A DNA stretch of 64,000 nt from Chlorops oryzae (lineage: Eukaryota; Arthropoda; Insecta; Diptera; Chloropidae): contig CM035808.1 of NCBI GenBank assembly GCA_020466095.1, positions 23,822,296 to 23,886,295 on the forward strand, in the 5' to 3' direction. A program made the translations under genes and the position numbers. Of this stretch, positions 46,484-58,300 are shown piece after piece (within the stretch, counting starts at the first letter, position 1; every line of letters starts with the position of its first letter). The notes under the pieces are model-generated. The model ran no database searches, was not told the DNA's origin, and saw nothing but the letters and a program-made list of their open reading frames with translations.

Positions 46484-47719
46484 ACAACATTTCTCGACAA
46501 CTTTGCTCTAATATCAAGTCATGTAAGTCTCAATCTTTTAAAGAAAGTTTCTCTCTTTTGAAGAACTCCTCAAAGCCTCTTTGTTCTTCCTGCGATTCGT
46601 CCAAACTCCTAAAACAAAACAATCTTTAAAACTAAACAAACTACAAGTTAAACTACCTTCATATCGCATATTGCCTTTGAAACCTTGAAACCATGTCAGG
46701 TCATGTAAGGAGAAAAAACTCCTCAGTATCTCTTGGATATAAGCATTGATACTTGGAAAATATTAATTCTTCGTTGTATCTTGATATAAGCAATATTTGT
46801 TTAATCTGCTTATATCCAAAGATCGTACGTATTTATTTCTATATTGATAGTCATGATACAAAGAGAGAAAGATAGCGCCATTTCGGGTACCGCTATTTTG
46901 TAGCATTCGCATTGTTGTTGTTTCCCATGCTAAAGTATAGTTGTGACGTTGAGCTTAGCGTGCAAAACAACAACAACGAAGCTCTCATTTTGTATTTGTG
47001 GCATCATCGGGCTGAAGTGGCGCTATCTTGTTTTCTTGTATCATGATTGATAGTATGTTTCTTTATAGCTAACCAGCCTTTCGAAAACTCTTTCCAAGGA
47101 GCTCTGTTCACAGCTTCGTAATCGTACTGTGCTGCCACTGCTTCTAACTCAGGACCGCGATGAAAATTTGCTCAAGTTAACGCAAGGACGACTACCAATA
47201 TTTTCACACGATATAGTGCCAGACTATTTACGTACCAAACCAGATCCGATAGCGGAGCAAAAAATGTTGCAAAACGAACAAAAGGCAGCGAATCTCACAT
47301 TTGAGGCTGCAATGAAGCAGGTGGCCCAGTACAATAAAGTTGTATCTCACGTTGGTGAAATGGTTAGCAAAGCACGCGAAGAATGGGAAATGGAATCGTC
47401 AACGCGAGCAGGTATGATGCACACGAGGTCTTTCTTTGTTATTACAGTAGGATTAATATTTTTGGTTTCAGGAATTCAACAAACTAGTAGCATGGCTGAT
47501 ACTCATGCCCTGACGGCTGCGATTGGTATGGGAAAAGGCCTACGACCTATAACGATGCCTGGTGGACCCGGAAATATGATGGTACCTCCAGGCTCTATGC
47601 GTGCTCCAACACCAATGAATGCTGGAAATGCTTCTGGGGGCAGTCAAATGGGCAAAGCGCCTTCGACAATTAAAACAAATATTAAGTCTGCGATGCAAGT
47701 TCATCCATTTTCGCGATAA
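46358..47719 (+). CDS. MED8: Mediator complex subunit 8
   Basis: Subunit of the Mediator head module, which bridges transcription factors and RNA polymerase II in the nucleus. Exons 46358-46522, 47069-47411 and 47472-47719 are phase-consistent and give 251 aa, the usual fly length. The N-terminal helices (MQREEKQLEMTLDAVLNRL, then AIGAMIHKLE) and the conserved PDYLRTKPDP block are present. A Gly/Pro/Met-rich C-terminal tail follows. An exon-skipping readthrough of intron 2 would add ~20 hydrophobic codons and is not expected. Intron 1 contains a small hAT MITE. The promoter lies in the right copy of the duplicated segment. Confidence 0.95.
46851..47045. mobile_element. Small hAT-type MITE in MED8 intron 1 (195 bp)
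   Basis: Ends CATGATACAAAGAGAGAAAG and, inverted, CATGATACAAGAAAACAAG; both arms continue to ATAGCGCCA. An 8-bp target duplication ATTGATAG lies at 46843-46850 and 47046-47053. Confidence 0.85.
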
Positions 47720-48279
47720 TTTATAGATGTGTACATAGTTAGTGATTGTTATAGCGATTCGACTGTCCGTATTTACTAAGTCCAAGATTAATTAAAATTG
47801 ATTTTATATTATCTATTGTTTAAAAAAAAATTGATTTTGTTTTTTCCTTTTCATTTCACTTTTTAGGTCTTTTTTTTAGCTCGATAGCTTCCATCTTTCA
47901 CTAATTCAAAAAAAAAATAATTCATTTTTATAAAATAAAACATTCCATTATCTTTTAAATAAATGCTTTTACATGTTTGCTTACGTATACACGATTAGTT
48001 TCTACAAATTCAACAATTACACTTTTACGCCTATAGAAATGTCATTCAAATAATTTTTGAGTTAATTGGAAAAAATTACAGATTTCAATATACTAGACTA
48101 TTTTGGTGTTTTCTGTTCTGTAAATTGGACAACATATATATACATATATATATATTCATATATGGTTATATATTTTAAAAGGAAGCGGGGAAGTGTTTGT
48201 ATTGAACACTTTTTTACTTAATTCTGCTGCAAGCACAAGTTCAATGAATTGGCATCATAAGTAATTGGAGGAGGGTAAC
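47720..48279. other. 3' UTRs of MED8 and Nipsnap (convergent)
   Basis: AT-rich, with AATAAA-like motifs near 47935 and 47960 that may end MED8 transcripts, and a (TA)n run near 48136-48172. No gene. Confidence 0.5.
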
Positions 48280-49708
48280 TTATTTTGTTGGCGAGAATTC
48301 TGTTGGAGATAAAATGCGATTATGCATATCCTTAATTAATGGCACTGTATAAGCAACACATTCATCCCAACCGGGAGAGCGCCAGGCTGCTTCACGAGTT
48401 TCTTTACGATCTTCGAGGGATTTAAAACCTGTAAATGAAACGCGTGTTTATTATTATGAACGTAGGAGCGATAGAGCTCTTCGGGCGTATGTTAAATATA
48501 CTTACACCAGATATGATGAACATTATACAGTCTTCCGACTTGCGCGAAGAATCCCGCAAAAGCTTGGTTATTATTATTACGGAAGTGAATTGCACGTGCC
48601 CAATTATTACCCCATTCTATCATTGTTCCTGGCTTTAAACGATATGAGCTGTAATCACAATAATTAATTAATTAATATGTTTAATACATTGATATTGAGA
48701 AGAAAAGAAGCCATACCGCATTTCATAGATATTTGTACCATTTCGGAATTCAATTTCTGGCCAAAAGCTGAACTTAAGCAAATATTGCAAATGACGTGAA
48801 CGCAAATATTTAGCACGTTCGTTCATAAGACTCAAGTAATCTTTGTCATTCCATAAATTTGCTTTCGCTTCGTCAACCTTCTCGAAGCCCCCGGTGAACT
48901 TCCACAAATGCAAACACTGATCCATATCACCTACAAAATGGCTGCATTATAGAATTTTTTTCTTTTTTTTTTTTTGTAAATATAAATTCGGTTTTACTAT
49001 CGTGTCAACTTACCTACGTTCACTGTCCAGGATCCAATTAAATTACATGAAAGATCCGGTTTTGTTTCATGAATGAGTTGAACACTCTTTTGACTGAAAT
49101 ATTAAAAGATAATTTAATTATTTATTAACGGGCTTTTTAAGTTCTTTTCTTCCTTTTCTTTATGCTGCACTACTTACTAATTGCTTAAGTATTCAGGTAC
49201 ATAGCCTGGACGAACATTATGGGTGTGTAAGGCGTATATTATTTCCTTATCGCTCAGCATTCGACTGTGCGGCTCCTTTGTCGGTTCGATCTTGCGTACC
49301 AGCAATTTGGAAAGCCATGAATCCGAGGAATCACACAGTGGTGCAGAGGTAGATATAGCACTGAAATGTTAATATGGATGTTGTGAAAATGTTCGAGACT
49401 AATAAATGGATCGTTGTTTGCTTTGAAAGTGGTGTAACTCCATTTTTTCTATTTTCCGGTTCTGACCGGCTTTGAGGGAAAATTGAAGGCCGTGGGTTAA
49501 TTTAGTTTTTGGAGTCGTGTTAATCTACCAATTCTAAAGACTTCAAAGTTTTGCTGGATGGTGGCGGGTGCAAGGTAATGGACATGCACCACTTAATATC
49601 TCGAAAAAGAAAAATGGAGCACAGCACTTTCTCTACATCATGATAAAAGTGAACTTACCGCACTGCCGTCGCATTGTGTATGTTGAGAATGTTTCTCAAT
49701 TTTATCAT
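48280..49708 (-). CDS. Nipsnap: NipSnap mitochondrial protein
   Basis: Exons on the minus strand: 49708-49659, 49360-49178, 49093-49014, 48930-48717, 48648-48506 and 48428-48280. All are phase-consistent and give 272 aa. The start codon at 49708 opens a basic leader ([20 protein letters not shown]) suited to mitochondrial import. The mature part has the two ferredoxin-like NIPSNAP repeats: [39 protein letters not shown] and [17 protein letters not shown], ending with [27 protein letters not shown] proteins associate with mitochondria and, in vertebrates, mark damaged ones for autophagy. The gene is convergent with MED8. Confidence 0.95.
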
Positions 49709-50678
49709 TTTTACAAAGATATGTTCTACAATAAGCGAAATAAATGTGATAATTGCGATTTAAAATTGCTAAACAGACAGATTCTTTTCGAATACGATGT
49801 AAAGATTTGTTCAATTTTTTAATAGCAGATTAAAAATTATTTGCATTATTATTGTTGTTATAAGAGTGATTTTGTTTTGACAATTTGAAGGTCGTTTAGG
49901 TTAAAATAATAAAATGGAAACTCGGAGTAAAATAAAAAATATTCAATAAGGAACTAATTAAACACAATCGCTTTACATAATTGGGGGTTTTTTTTTTTGT
50001 GTTTTGCGAGCATATTAAATCAATAATTCGATGTTATTATAATAAATCAGAAAAATAAAAATCGAAAAACCCACAAACAAAGCGAATGTGATTCGCAACA
50101 TATGTGTTTTGCTATTTATTTTATAGCTCATGTTTTGTCTATTTTTTATTCCGCCCTCTCTTCCTCTTGAATTTTTCTTTCTATTTTTGGAATTATAACA
50201 CAATCATAATTGGACGTTGAGCCGATATAACGCCAGCACAAGCAGCTAAGTCTTCGTTTGTTTAAAACTCTTCAGAAGATAAGCATTTATTAACATTAGT
50301 GAAAAATAAATAATCAAAATAGTTTCCCTTCGAAACACTTACCTTACCTTTACTTGAAATTAACGCAAAAAAAAATAAAAATTTGTGTAAAAAACACTAT
50401 TTTTTCAATCTCCCTTTTTTGCACGATTCGTTTTGCTTACGTTCATTCGTCGTTTTCACTTTTCGCTTCTGTTTATCAGTGCCGGCTGACAAGAGCCGGA
50501 AGACATTAACCCGTTGCGAGCTGGTGCACCAGATCAAACGGGCGGCATACATTTCTTCATTCTTGCCAGTTAGGACAATTTTCCGAAATTTTGTACACCT
50601 ACAGTTTTGATATTTGAAAAAGAGGGCCTACCGACTCCCAAATCGGCGGGAAATGACCGAAATATACATAGTTTTTAG
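49709..50678. other. Nipsnap 5' flank and intergenic DNA
   Basis: No coding region supported. It probably contains the Nipsnap promoter and possibly a 5' non-coding exon around 50.2-50.6 kb, where base composition is less AT-rich. Confidence 0.4.
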
Positions 50679-51140
50679 TAGTGATGCCCCGAATAGTGGA
50701 TTTGGCCGAATACCGAATACCGAATATTCGGTCAACCTCTCGGCCGAATAACGAATATTCGGCAACCGAATATTCGGCACGTAGTAAAGACAGCTTGGGC
50801 CTACTCGCGACTAGCTGGAGTCAAGGCAAAAGCTGCCGCTGAAAAATTTGCCCACTGTTTATAATGTTTTCGAAGAAAATTTAGAAGAAGCTAGCGTACA
50901 TTTAATATTTCTAAAGAATAAATGCAAATCTGCTGTATTTTTAGTTCTCGTTAATTAAGTTTTTTTACGTTATTGTGAGAAAAATTTAATTTGTAGTTAG
51001 TGTTGATTTTTTAAATAAGTTGTTTCTACTATTCGGTATTCGGCCGAATATTTTAACTATTCGGCCGAATACCGAATACTGAAAAATGACGCCGAATAGG
51101 CCGAATACCGAATAGTGGCCGAATATTCGTGGCATCACTA
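50679..51140. mobile_element. hAT-type MITE, 462 bp, dense in CGAATATTCGG motifs
   Basis: Termini TAGTGATGCC and GGCATCACTA (inverted). Perfect 8-bp target duplication GTTTTTAG at 50671-50678 and 51141-51148. Both subterminal regions are packed with CCGAATA/TATTCGG palindromic units, typical of transposase-binding arrays. A part of the same family sits inside the MITE at 36521-37309. Confidence 0.9.
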
Positions 51141-51779
51141 GTTTTTAGCCCGAGAAATATCTTAAAATTCAGTTTTTACTTATAAAAGTAGCCAAAAAAA
51201 AGCTGATGTTTTGAACTTTGCACAAAAAGCTGTACTCACATTTTTTTTTATCCTGACGAGGACCGTAACCAATGAATGGTCATCAAAACTTTGCTGAAAT
51301 ATATTACCACTGTGTTTAAATTTGGCTGTTATTGGGTTAATATGGGATTTTTTTGAAAATACGTGTTTAAATACGTGTTTTATTGAAAAATGAACTACAC
51401 TAGCCGACATGAAATTTTTCCCCCGCCAAATATATCGCACACTAATCACAAAAGTAGCATAACTCCAAATTTCTTTGTGAAAATAAATTTTTTTTATAAT
51501 TTTTATTATTCTTAATTAACTGCTGAATGTATCAATATAAATTATCAGCCCTATTCTAAACGTCAATAAGACCAAGAATGATTTGCTTAATCGGAGTTCG
51601 AAGAGCTGCAAAATAAAGACAAAAGAAAGGACTAAAGGAAGTCAAGGTTCAACACTTTTTTTTTTCATATAACAAAAAGGAAAAAATATTTTATTTTCAT
51701 TTTATTTACGAGGAAAATGTCATAATTTAACAAAGTTAACCAAGATGAAAGTTGATATTCTTTTACTTTCTTGCTCTTA

Positions 51780-52001
51780 AGCGAACCCGACACGGTACTG
51801 AATTCCGTACTGAATGCTATATGTGTGTTAGTGAAATAAATGTGTATGCGTCTCACAACGACGGAAGCGATTCAGTAAGCAAAATCCAAATCGTTTTGAT
51901 TTTCCGTATTGAATGGCTGAATTCAGTAACGTGTCGACGCAAACATACTGAACACGTACGTATGAATTCAGTAGGCTATTCAGTACCGTGTCGGGTTCGC
52001 T
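51780..52001. mobile_element. Small TTA-flanked MITE, 222 bp
   Basis: Terminal inverted repeats of at least 23 bp, beginning AGCGAACCCGACACGGTACT. They are flanked by TTA (51777-51779 and 52002-52004), the hallmark of PIF/Harbinger insertions. Repeated TTCAGTA motifs inside. The two arms are nearly perfect, so it is probably recent. Confidence 0.85.
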
Positions 52002-52004
52002 TTA

Positions 52005-55000
52005 AAGATCTCGGTCTGACAATCTTCAGCAGACAATTCGTGGCAGAAGTGGAATAAAGATAAGCAAATGAAAAGTTTGAAGATAAAACCTCGCCTTGTC
52101 TGAGTAAAACTTCGCCATCCCGAGGGAGGTTTTAGTCGAAATTTCACTTTCAGAAAAGTCAATTAGGAAATTCTCAAGGCAAGGCGGCATATGACAATCC
52201 TTTAGGGCTAAAAATACTCATTTGAGCAGGGGATAAAATTAAAAAGGATTTTAGAAAACCTTGTGAAACGCCTAAATGTATCTTCAAAGATATTAAGGAA
52301 TTATTCAACATTTTAAATGCATTTAAAATGTAGCCAGACAGTTATCCAGATGGAAAGTTTTGCGTACATCATCCCCGCTTTCCTCTGTATGATAAAATCA
52401 AAATTTTACTGACGCCATTCCTCTGTTTCAAAGTTAAACTTACGAAAAAAAAATATTAGAAACATTGAAAAACACAGAACAATTATTTTGAGATACCCAA
52501 AACCAATCATGTCATTACGTAGCGCAAGGATTTTATTCTTTTAGTAAAAGACTTTAAATCACTAAAAATCTCGAAGATCTTAAAAGGGAAAAGTTGACGA
52601 AAGTGGTTCATTGCTGCTTTCATGAAACATGAGTAGGATTTTAAACAAATTTTTAAATATTTTCGAGATTAAAATCTCATTTGATTGTAACGACATAAGA
52701 TTGCTCTGTTATGCTTTTGATATTGAATTTTTTGTTTTAATCGTTTAACAGTTTAACTCGTTCCATATCACAAGTATTCAGCGATATTTCCAGCAATTTT
52801 TAGTCGTTAGCAGCGTTAAGAGCGAAGGAATATCTCTGCAAATTTGCTCCCAAAACAAATTTTTTCCGGGGTATGAAATCCTTATCGTAACCGTTATATT
52901 TCGGTTATTTACCTTATTTACCTACCTCGATTTTGAAGAAATGAAATTTAGATTTAAATTTCTAAATATTTAAGATCTATCGTTAATCTTCTTCAAAATC
53001 ATCTTCGTGTGGGGGTTTAGAGGCTATTTGTGAGGTTATGGTGAAACCTATACCTGATTGAGCTATTTGGGTTTCAAATTCGGATTCAGCGACCCCGAAA
53101 AGTTGTTGGTAAGTATAGTGAGACCTCTGGATCAAGAACTTTTTTATGAGGCTGTGTTATTTATGGGTGAATTTCAATTTTTATTGGAGTTCCTATTAGG
53201 ATTTCGTGCCATCCAGATGATAAAGTGTTCCTCCTTCGCATTACTTGACCTCTCTGACTATTTCTAATACTGGTTTTTGTGTACTTCAATTCGAATTACT
53301 TCCATGTGAAGTATTCCAGGTGAGGTCCACTCCTTGAACTTTCAAAGTTCATCCAGAATATCCAACAGAAAAGTCAATCTGAAAATTAACACAAGGAATA
53401 TTTTTTTAACCTCTATTATTATGTTTAATTATGATTTTTCTTTATTTATTTATGATTTTCACTTTATGCACACGAACGAAAATAATTATTAGAATCAAAG
53501 TTTACATTTTTTTATTTCATTGTGCTTTTAGGCTAGGGCCGCATTGTCCTAACTTCCTTCGGAGGCTAGATACAAAACGATCCTGACATCAAACGTGCGT
53601 AATATTACAATGAAAAGACAAATAAATGCTTGAAGGACCATTTGAAATCACATTTTCAGGTAAAACGCGCACACGGATTAAAATTCTTCAATTAATTTTA
53701 TTATCTTCTAACAACGGTTCAAGGTTTAAAATACAAGTATAAAATCAACGCCAAAAATTTAAATAATAACTCATGCTGTAATATTAAAACATTTTCCAGC
53801 AAAATCAGTTGCAACGTTGTTTAAAAAAAAAAAAAAAAAAAAACGATCCAACTTAAATTATTTATAAAGAGAATTGCAATTTGGAACTTAAAACTTAATA
53901 TAAACTTTCTTACGATTTTTAATGAACTAAAAATATAAAGTAATTTATTATGTACTAAGCGCAACTTAATGAGTAACTTTAAATTTAAGGGATTGAACGC
54001 GATCATAATTATAAATCAAAATAAGGAAAATCAAAAACTAATAGTTAAATCCAAAATGTCGTTTTGATTCATGAAAATGCCATATCTAATTTTTTATTAA
54101 ATTTTCTTCAAAGATAAAAATTAAATAATTGATATAGTCCAAAAGTAGTTGCCAACTTTTAGGCCAGTTGTGTTTTTGATATATTTTATCGTAGCACACA
54201 ATTCTTAAAACAAAATTCAGATTCAGAATTTTATATAATAACGAACCTCTGCACATTTTGAGGCTATCTTACACTATATGAAGTAGAAATTTTATTAAGA
54301 AAGTTAACTATGCTTAACGAAGGCTTAAGTTTATGAACGCTCTTTTTGACTTAATAAATATATATACACATTTTTGAATTGTTATGACTAAGATATATAT
54401 ATATTTTTTTTTTTTTACAAATTTTCCCTTTCCAAATTTACTTTTCCAATTGACAATTACTTTTGAAGACAGTTGCTTGGCAGACTTTTCAATTAAATGC
54501 AAATAGCTGTTTAAATGAATTTGTCCAAGACAACTTTTGGCTTAGAAATTGAATAACACAAAATATCAGGACTCGAATAGCTAAATAATTATTATTAAGA
54601 TTTATATCTTTCTTATCCCAATTGAAAAAGTTGTCTTTCTTCAAAAACCAATTCGAAATTCATTTTCCATTCTTTACTAAAATCAATGCGATTTCATTTC
54701 AAAATGAGCTTCCCTAAAAACTGAAAAAAAAAAAAAAAAAACTAAAGAAGATCATTAACAATTGTGGATATAAGATATACGATTAATTCAGACTATTTGC
54801 TGCATTATAGTCTGTCTTTCTCTTTTTCAAAATCTTGAACGAGCTCTGCCGAAATTGATAAATCTACTTGGAATATTTTCCCTCTAATTTGTATTTTTAA
54901 AATATTTAATTTTTTGAAACGTTTTTCCTATAATTGCTTATTGTTTTTTTTATGAATAATAAGACCACCTATTTTATTCGTAATTTTATAAAGTCTTTTC

Positions 55001-55341
55001 TTTATGTACACATAACATAATCTATACAAGCCTTTCGTTTCATGAAACATTTTTTTATTTTGGCTCTCATGCCCTCTTTAAGAGCACAAAAACTGTACAG
55101 TTTTTTTTTTTTTTTTTTTTTTGTTACAGAAAGATGCTACGAATATCCGTGTTAAATCCCAGTGGTAAAAGTATGATGAGCACTGGAATATATAAGTATT
55201 TACAAATATTAATTTTGCCAGTTTCTCTCGATTTAATATTGCTCATTAATTTGATTTTTTTTTTTTTTGACAATTTTTTTTATTTGGTTCTTGCGCTTTT
55301 AGTTAATTGCAAGATGCTTGTATGTGCCAAGTATTTTTGTG
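52005..55341. other. Long AT-rich intergenic region
   Basis: Contains poly-A/T runs near 53820, 54405, 54725 and 55100, with no convincing gene. The right part is presumably the 3' UTR of the minus-strand zinc-finger gene ending at 55342. Confidence 0.45.
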
Positions 55342-58300
55342 TCATATAAACCGATATTTTTGACTAGCGGGACAAGCTTTTTTGACGTTTTTAAAATCGT
55401 TTTGCATATTATGAGAGCTATGATCATTCTCGCTGCTAGCGGAATGACTTGGTAGTTCATGATTTTTTATATCAATTTTCTCAAGCAAAACATATGCGCC
55501 GACTTTGAAAAGTAATTTAAACTTATCGAGGCTAATTGGTGTATTGACACCGGCGATAGAAATTTTCGTATGAAGCTTAGACCAATCTTCTTTTTCCGGT
55601 TTCAGGCCGTAGAAAGAGTAGGGTATTAGTTCTCGATTATTTTCTGGCATTACGCTCGTACAAAAAATGGGTTCCGAATTATCTGTTGTCTCTGTTTGTG
55701 TAGAAATTTTAAGTCTTTTACTGTCGTTTTGTTGCGTTAAATCGGCTAGATTGGCAGCAGCGCATGTGCTACGTCGTTTTGAAATTTTTTGAGCATTTAA
55801 TTGCTTCTTGCTGGATGTGTTTATACTTCTTTCGGGCAGTTGAATATCATCTGTGGATTTCGCTTCATGATTTTGTTGCTTTGCTTCAATGGACATTCGG
55901 GCAACCAATCGTCCGAGTGATAACCGTGGTATTGGAGGTTCTTGTGACGTTTTGCATATCTCAGCGTAGATCAATTTGATACGCTCTTCATTTCCATACG
56001 GCGTGTTCCGAAGATTTTTCTTGTTAATAATCCAGCCATTTGGAAAGATGATAAAAATTTGCATTAGATATTGTTTTATATCATTCAAAGGATATATTTC
56101 AGAGAATCTTTTTATTTCCGAACGATGCTCTGAGTAACAGTGCTGCATGTAATCGTTGAAGCTTGACTGGACTAGATTACAAAAGTGACAACGTTTGAAA
56201 CTGCGATAATGATTAACCATGTGACGCAAGGTTGTAATCTCATCCGTTGATGTGTAAAAACAATCAGAACAACGATATATAGTCGTATTGCTCAATTCAC
56301 GGAACGAGAAATGTTCAGTATCCTCAGCATGCCGCTCGCCGGCATGTTGCACAACTGCAAGACGACTATTGAAAAGTTCCGAGCACAAAGTGCAATGCAC
56401 GTACATTACTGGATTTAAGCAATCGAGACGCAATACTTTTGCCATTTGAGGTGAAAATAGGCCCTTTATATCCTGCGGCTGGTGATCGTCGCGCAAATGA
56501 TGACGCAATAACTGTAACGTACTACTGCAATCATAATCGCAATAGCCACAAACGAGCTTTTTCGATCGTGGATCTAACGCGTGACTAGTTGGTTGGGCAT
56601 GACCTTCAGTCATGTGCTTTTGAAGCTCCCAAAAACATCCAGTAAAGCTCTGACATTCTGCGCATTTCAATCGACCTAATAAACGAAATAGAAACGGCTT
56701 CGATGTCAATACATCTCTATTGTTGTGTGTACTCTCCCAGTGTATGTTCTTCAGTTCATCAACTTTTTTCGTCTTAAATTCACAATGGAAACAACCGAAC
56801 TCAAAGCGATTTAAGAAGTAACTCGACGATGGCCTACCACGAGCCTGTTTAATTGAAAAAAAAAAAAACAAACGGAAAAAATTGTATATTACTTTCTAAT
56901 GTAAAATTTTTTTACGATGTAGGTACTGAAATATTCAAAGATAATTCTAAAAAAAAAAAAATTCGTCGCGATCCCACAGCAGTAATAAATTCCTGAATAT
57001 AATATCCCACCTAACATTATGACTTCTTTTTATTTCTCGCTTTTGATTCCCCTGTTGTGAGATTTGAACCTCGTTTTCTAGTCAACTACTCATCTATCGA
57101 CAGCGTGTTTGCTAAATTGATATGGCTGGGATTTTTTAATTTATCAATCCAATCCAAAACCCAATTGAATGTTATTTTATTTTTCAATACATTCAAAATT
57201 AATATCATTTTTATATAATTTTATACTGTGAAAATAATACAACAAGCATGCTTAATAAGCTTTGCTTATTTGCCCAGCGGAAAATTATCTCTGCATGACA
57301 AGTCACCAGTGATGTCACCGATGACAATAGGTGACATTGTCATGCATGACATTTGGGACTATGTCATCGTGAGATGCTGTTCATGTGCTTGCTTCATTGG
57401 CTACTGAAATTAAATAAGGTTTTCGCGTCATTCAGCTTAGCATGAATGGCGTAATGATATTGCTGACTCTGAATCCGAAATCTGTTCGATTCTGACAACA
57501 AAAATTATTAAAATTTGATTTTTAAAAATTTTCGAAATATTCAAAAGGCGCAAAGAAAGAGTTTTCAATGACCAGCTATGGATTCTATAAATTAATCATT
57601 AGAGAGAAAAGAGATGTGCTTCTCTTTTGCTTTTTCGCATCGTCTCCTAGGAGACATGTCACCGGTGAAATCACTGTCCAACTCCTGTACAAATGTCATG
57701 CTAGGCGTCCTATGAATTGTCACGCATGCCAGGGTGACTTGTCACCCTGACTTCACCGGTGATGTCAGGGTGACATTTCTCGCTGTGAGTAGAGTTTTAT
57801 TTGAGTCCTTTTATACTCAAGTCTTTTGACTTCATGAACGATTTTTTCTGGCTATTTTTGAACTCTTTTTTCAAACTGTGTATGCTAAAACTTTATTTAT
57901 ACTACTTATAGACTGCTATTTTTGAACTTTGTATATACTTATATACAAAAAAGTATTCAGATTTATAGTATTTTTAAGCTCTAAATTTTAAAGGCTTCAA
58001 AAAATGTTTAGTGGGACCTACGTATACAGATAAAATAGTATATTTTTGCAAAATCCTAGAATTTGGTTTGCTTCATTTTTCGAATGATAGAAATCCAAGG
58101 AGCTTCAGTTATTAAATTTATATGTTTTTCAAGTTTTTAATTCCTTTCAATGTTGTTCATTTCGATATAAGACACACTTACCTTCGCTGGAGTGCTATCA
58201 TTGGACCCCTCACCATCTTCATCATAATAGTCCTCAGACAATCGCAAACGTTTGCGTAGTTTTTCAGACTCCTCTTCATCTTCCATTGGAATTCCACGAA

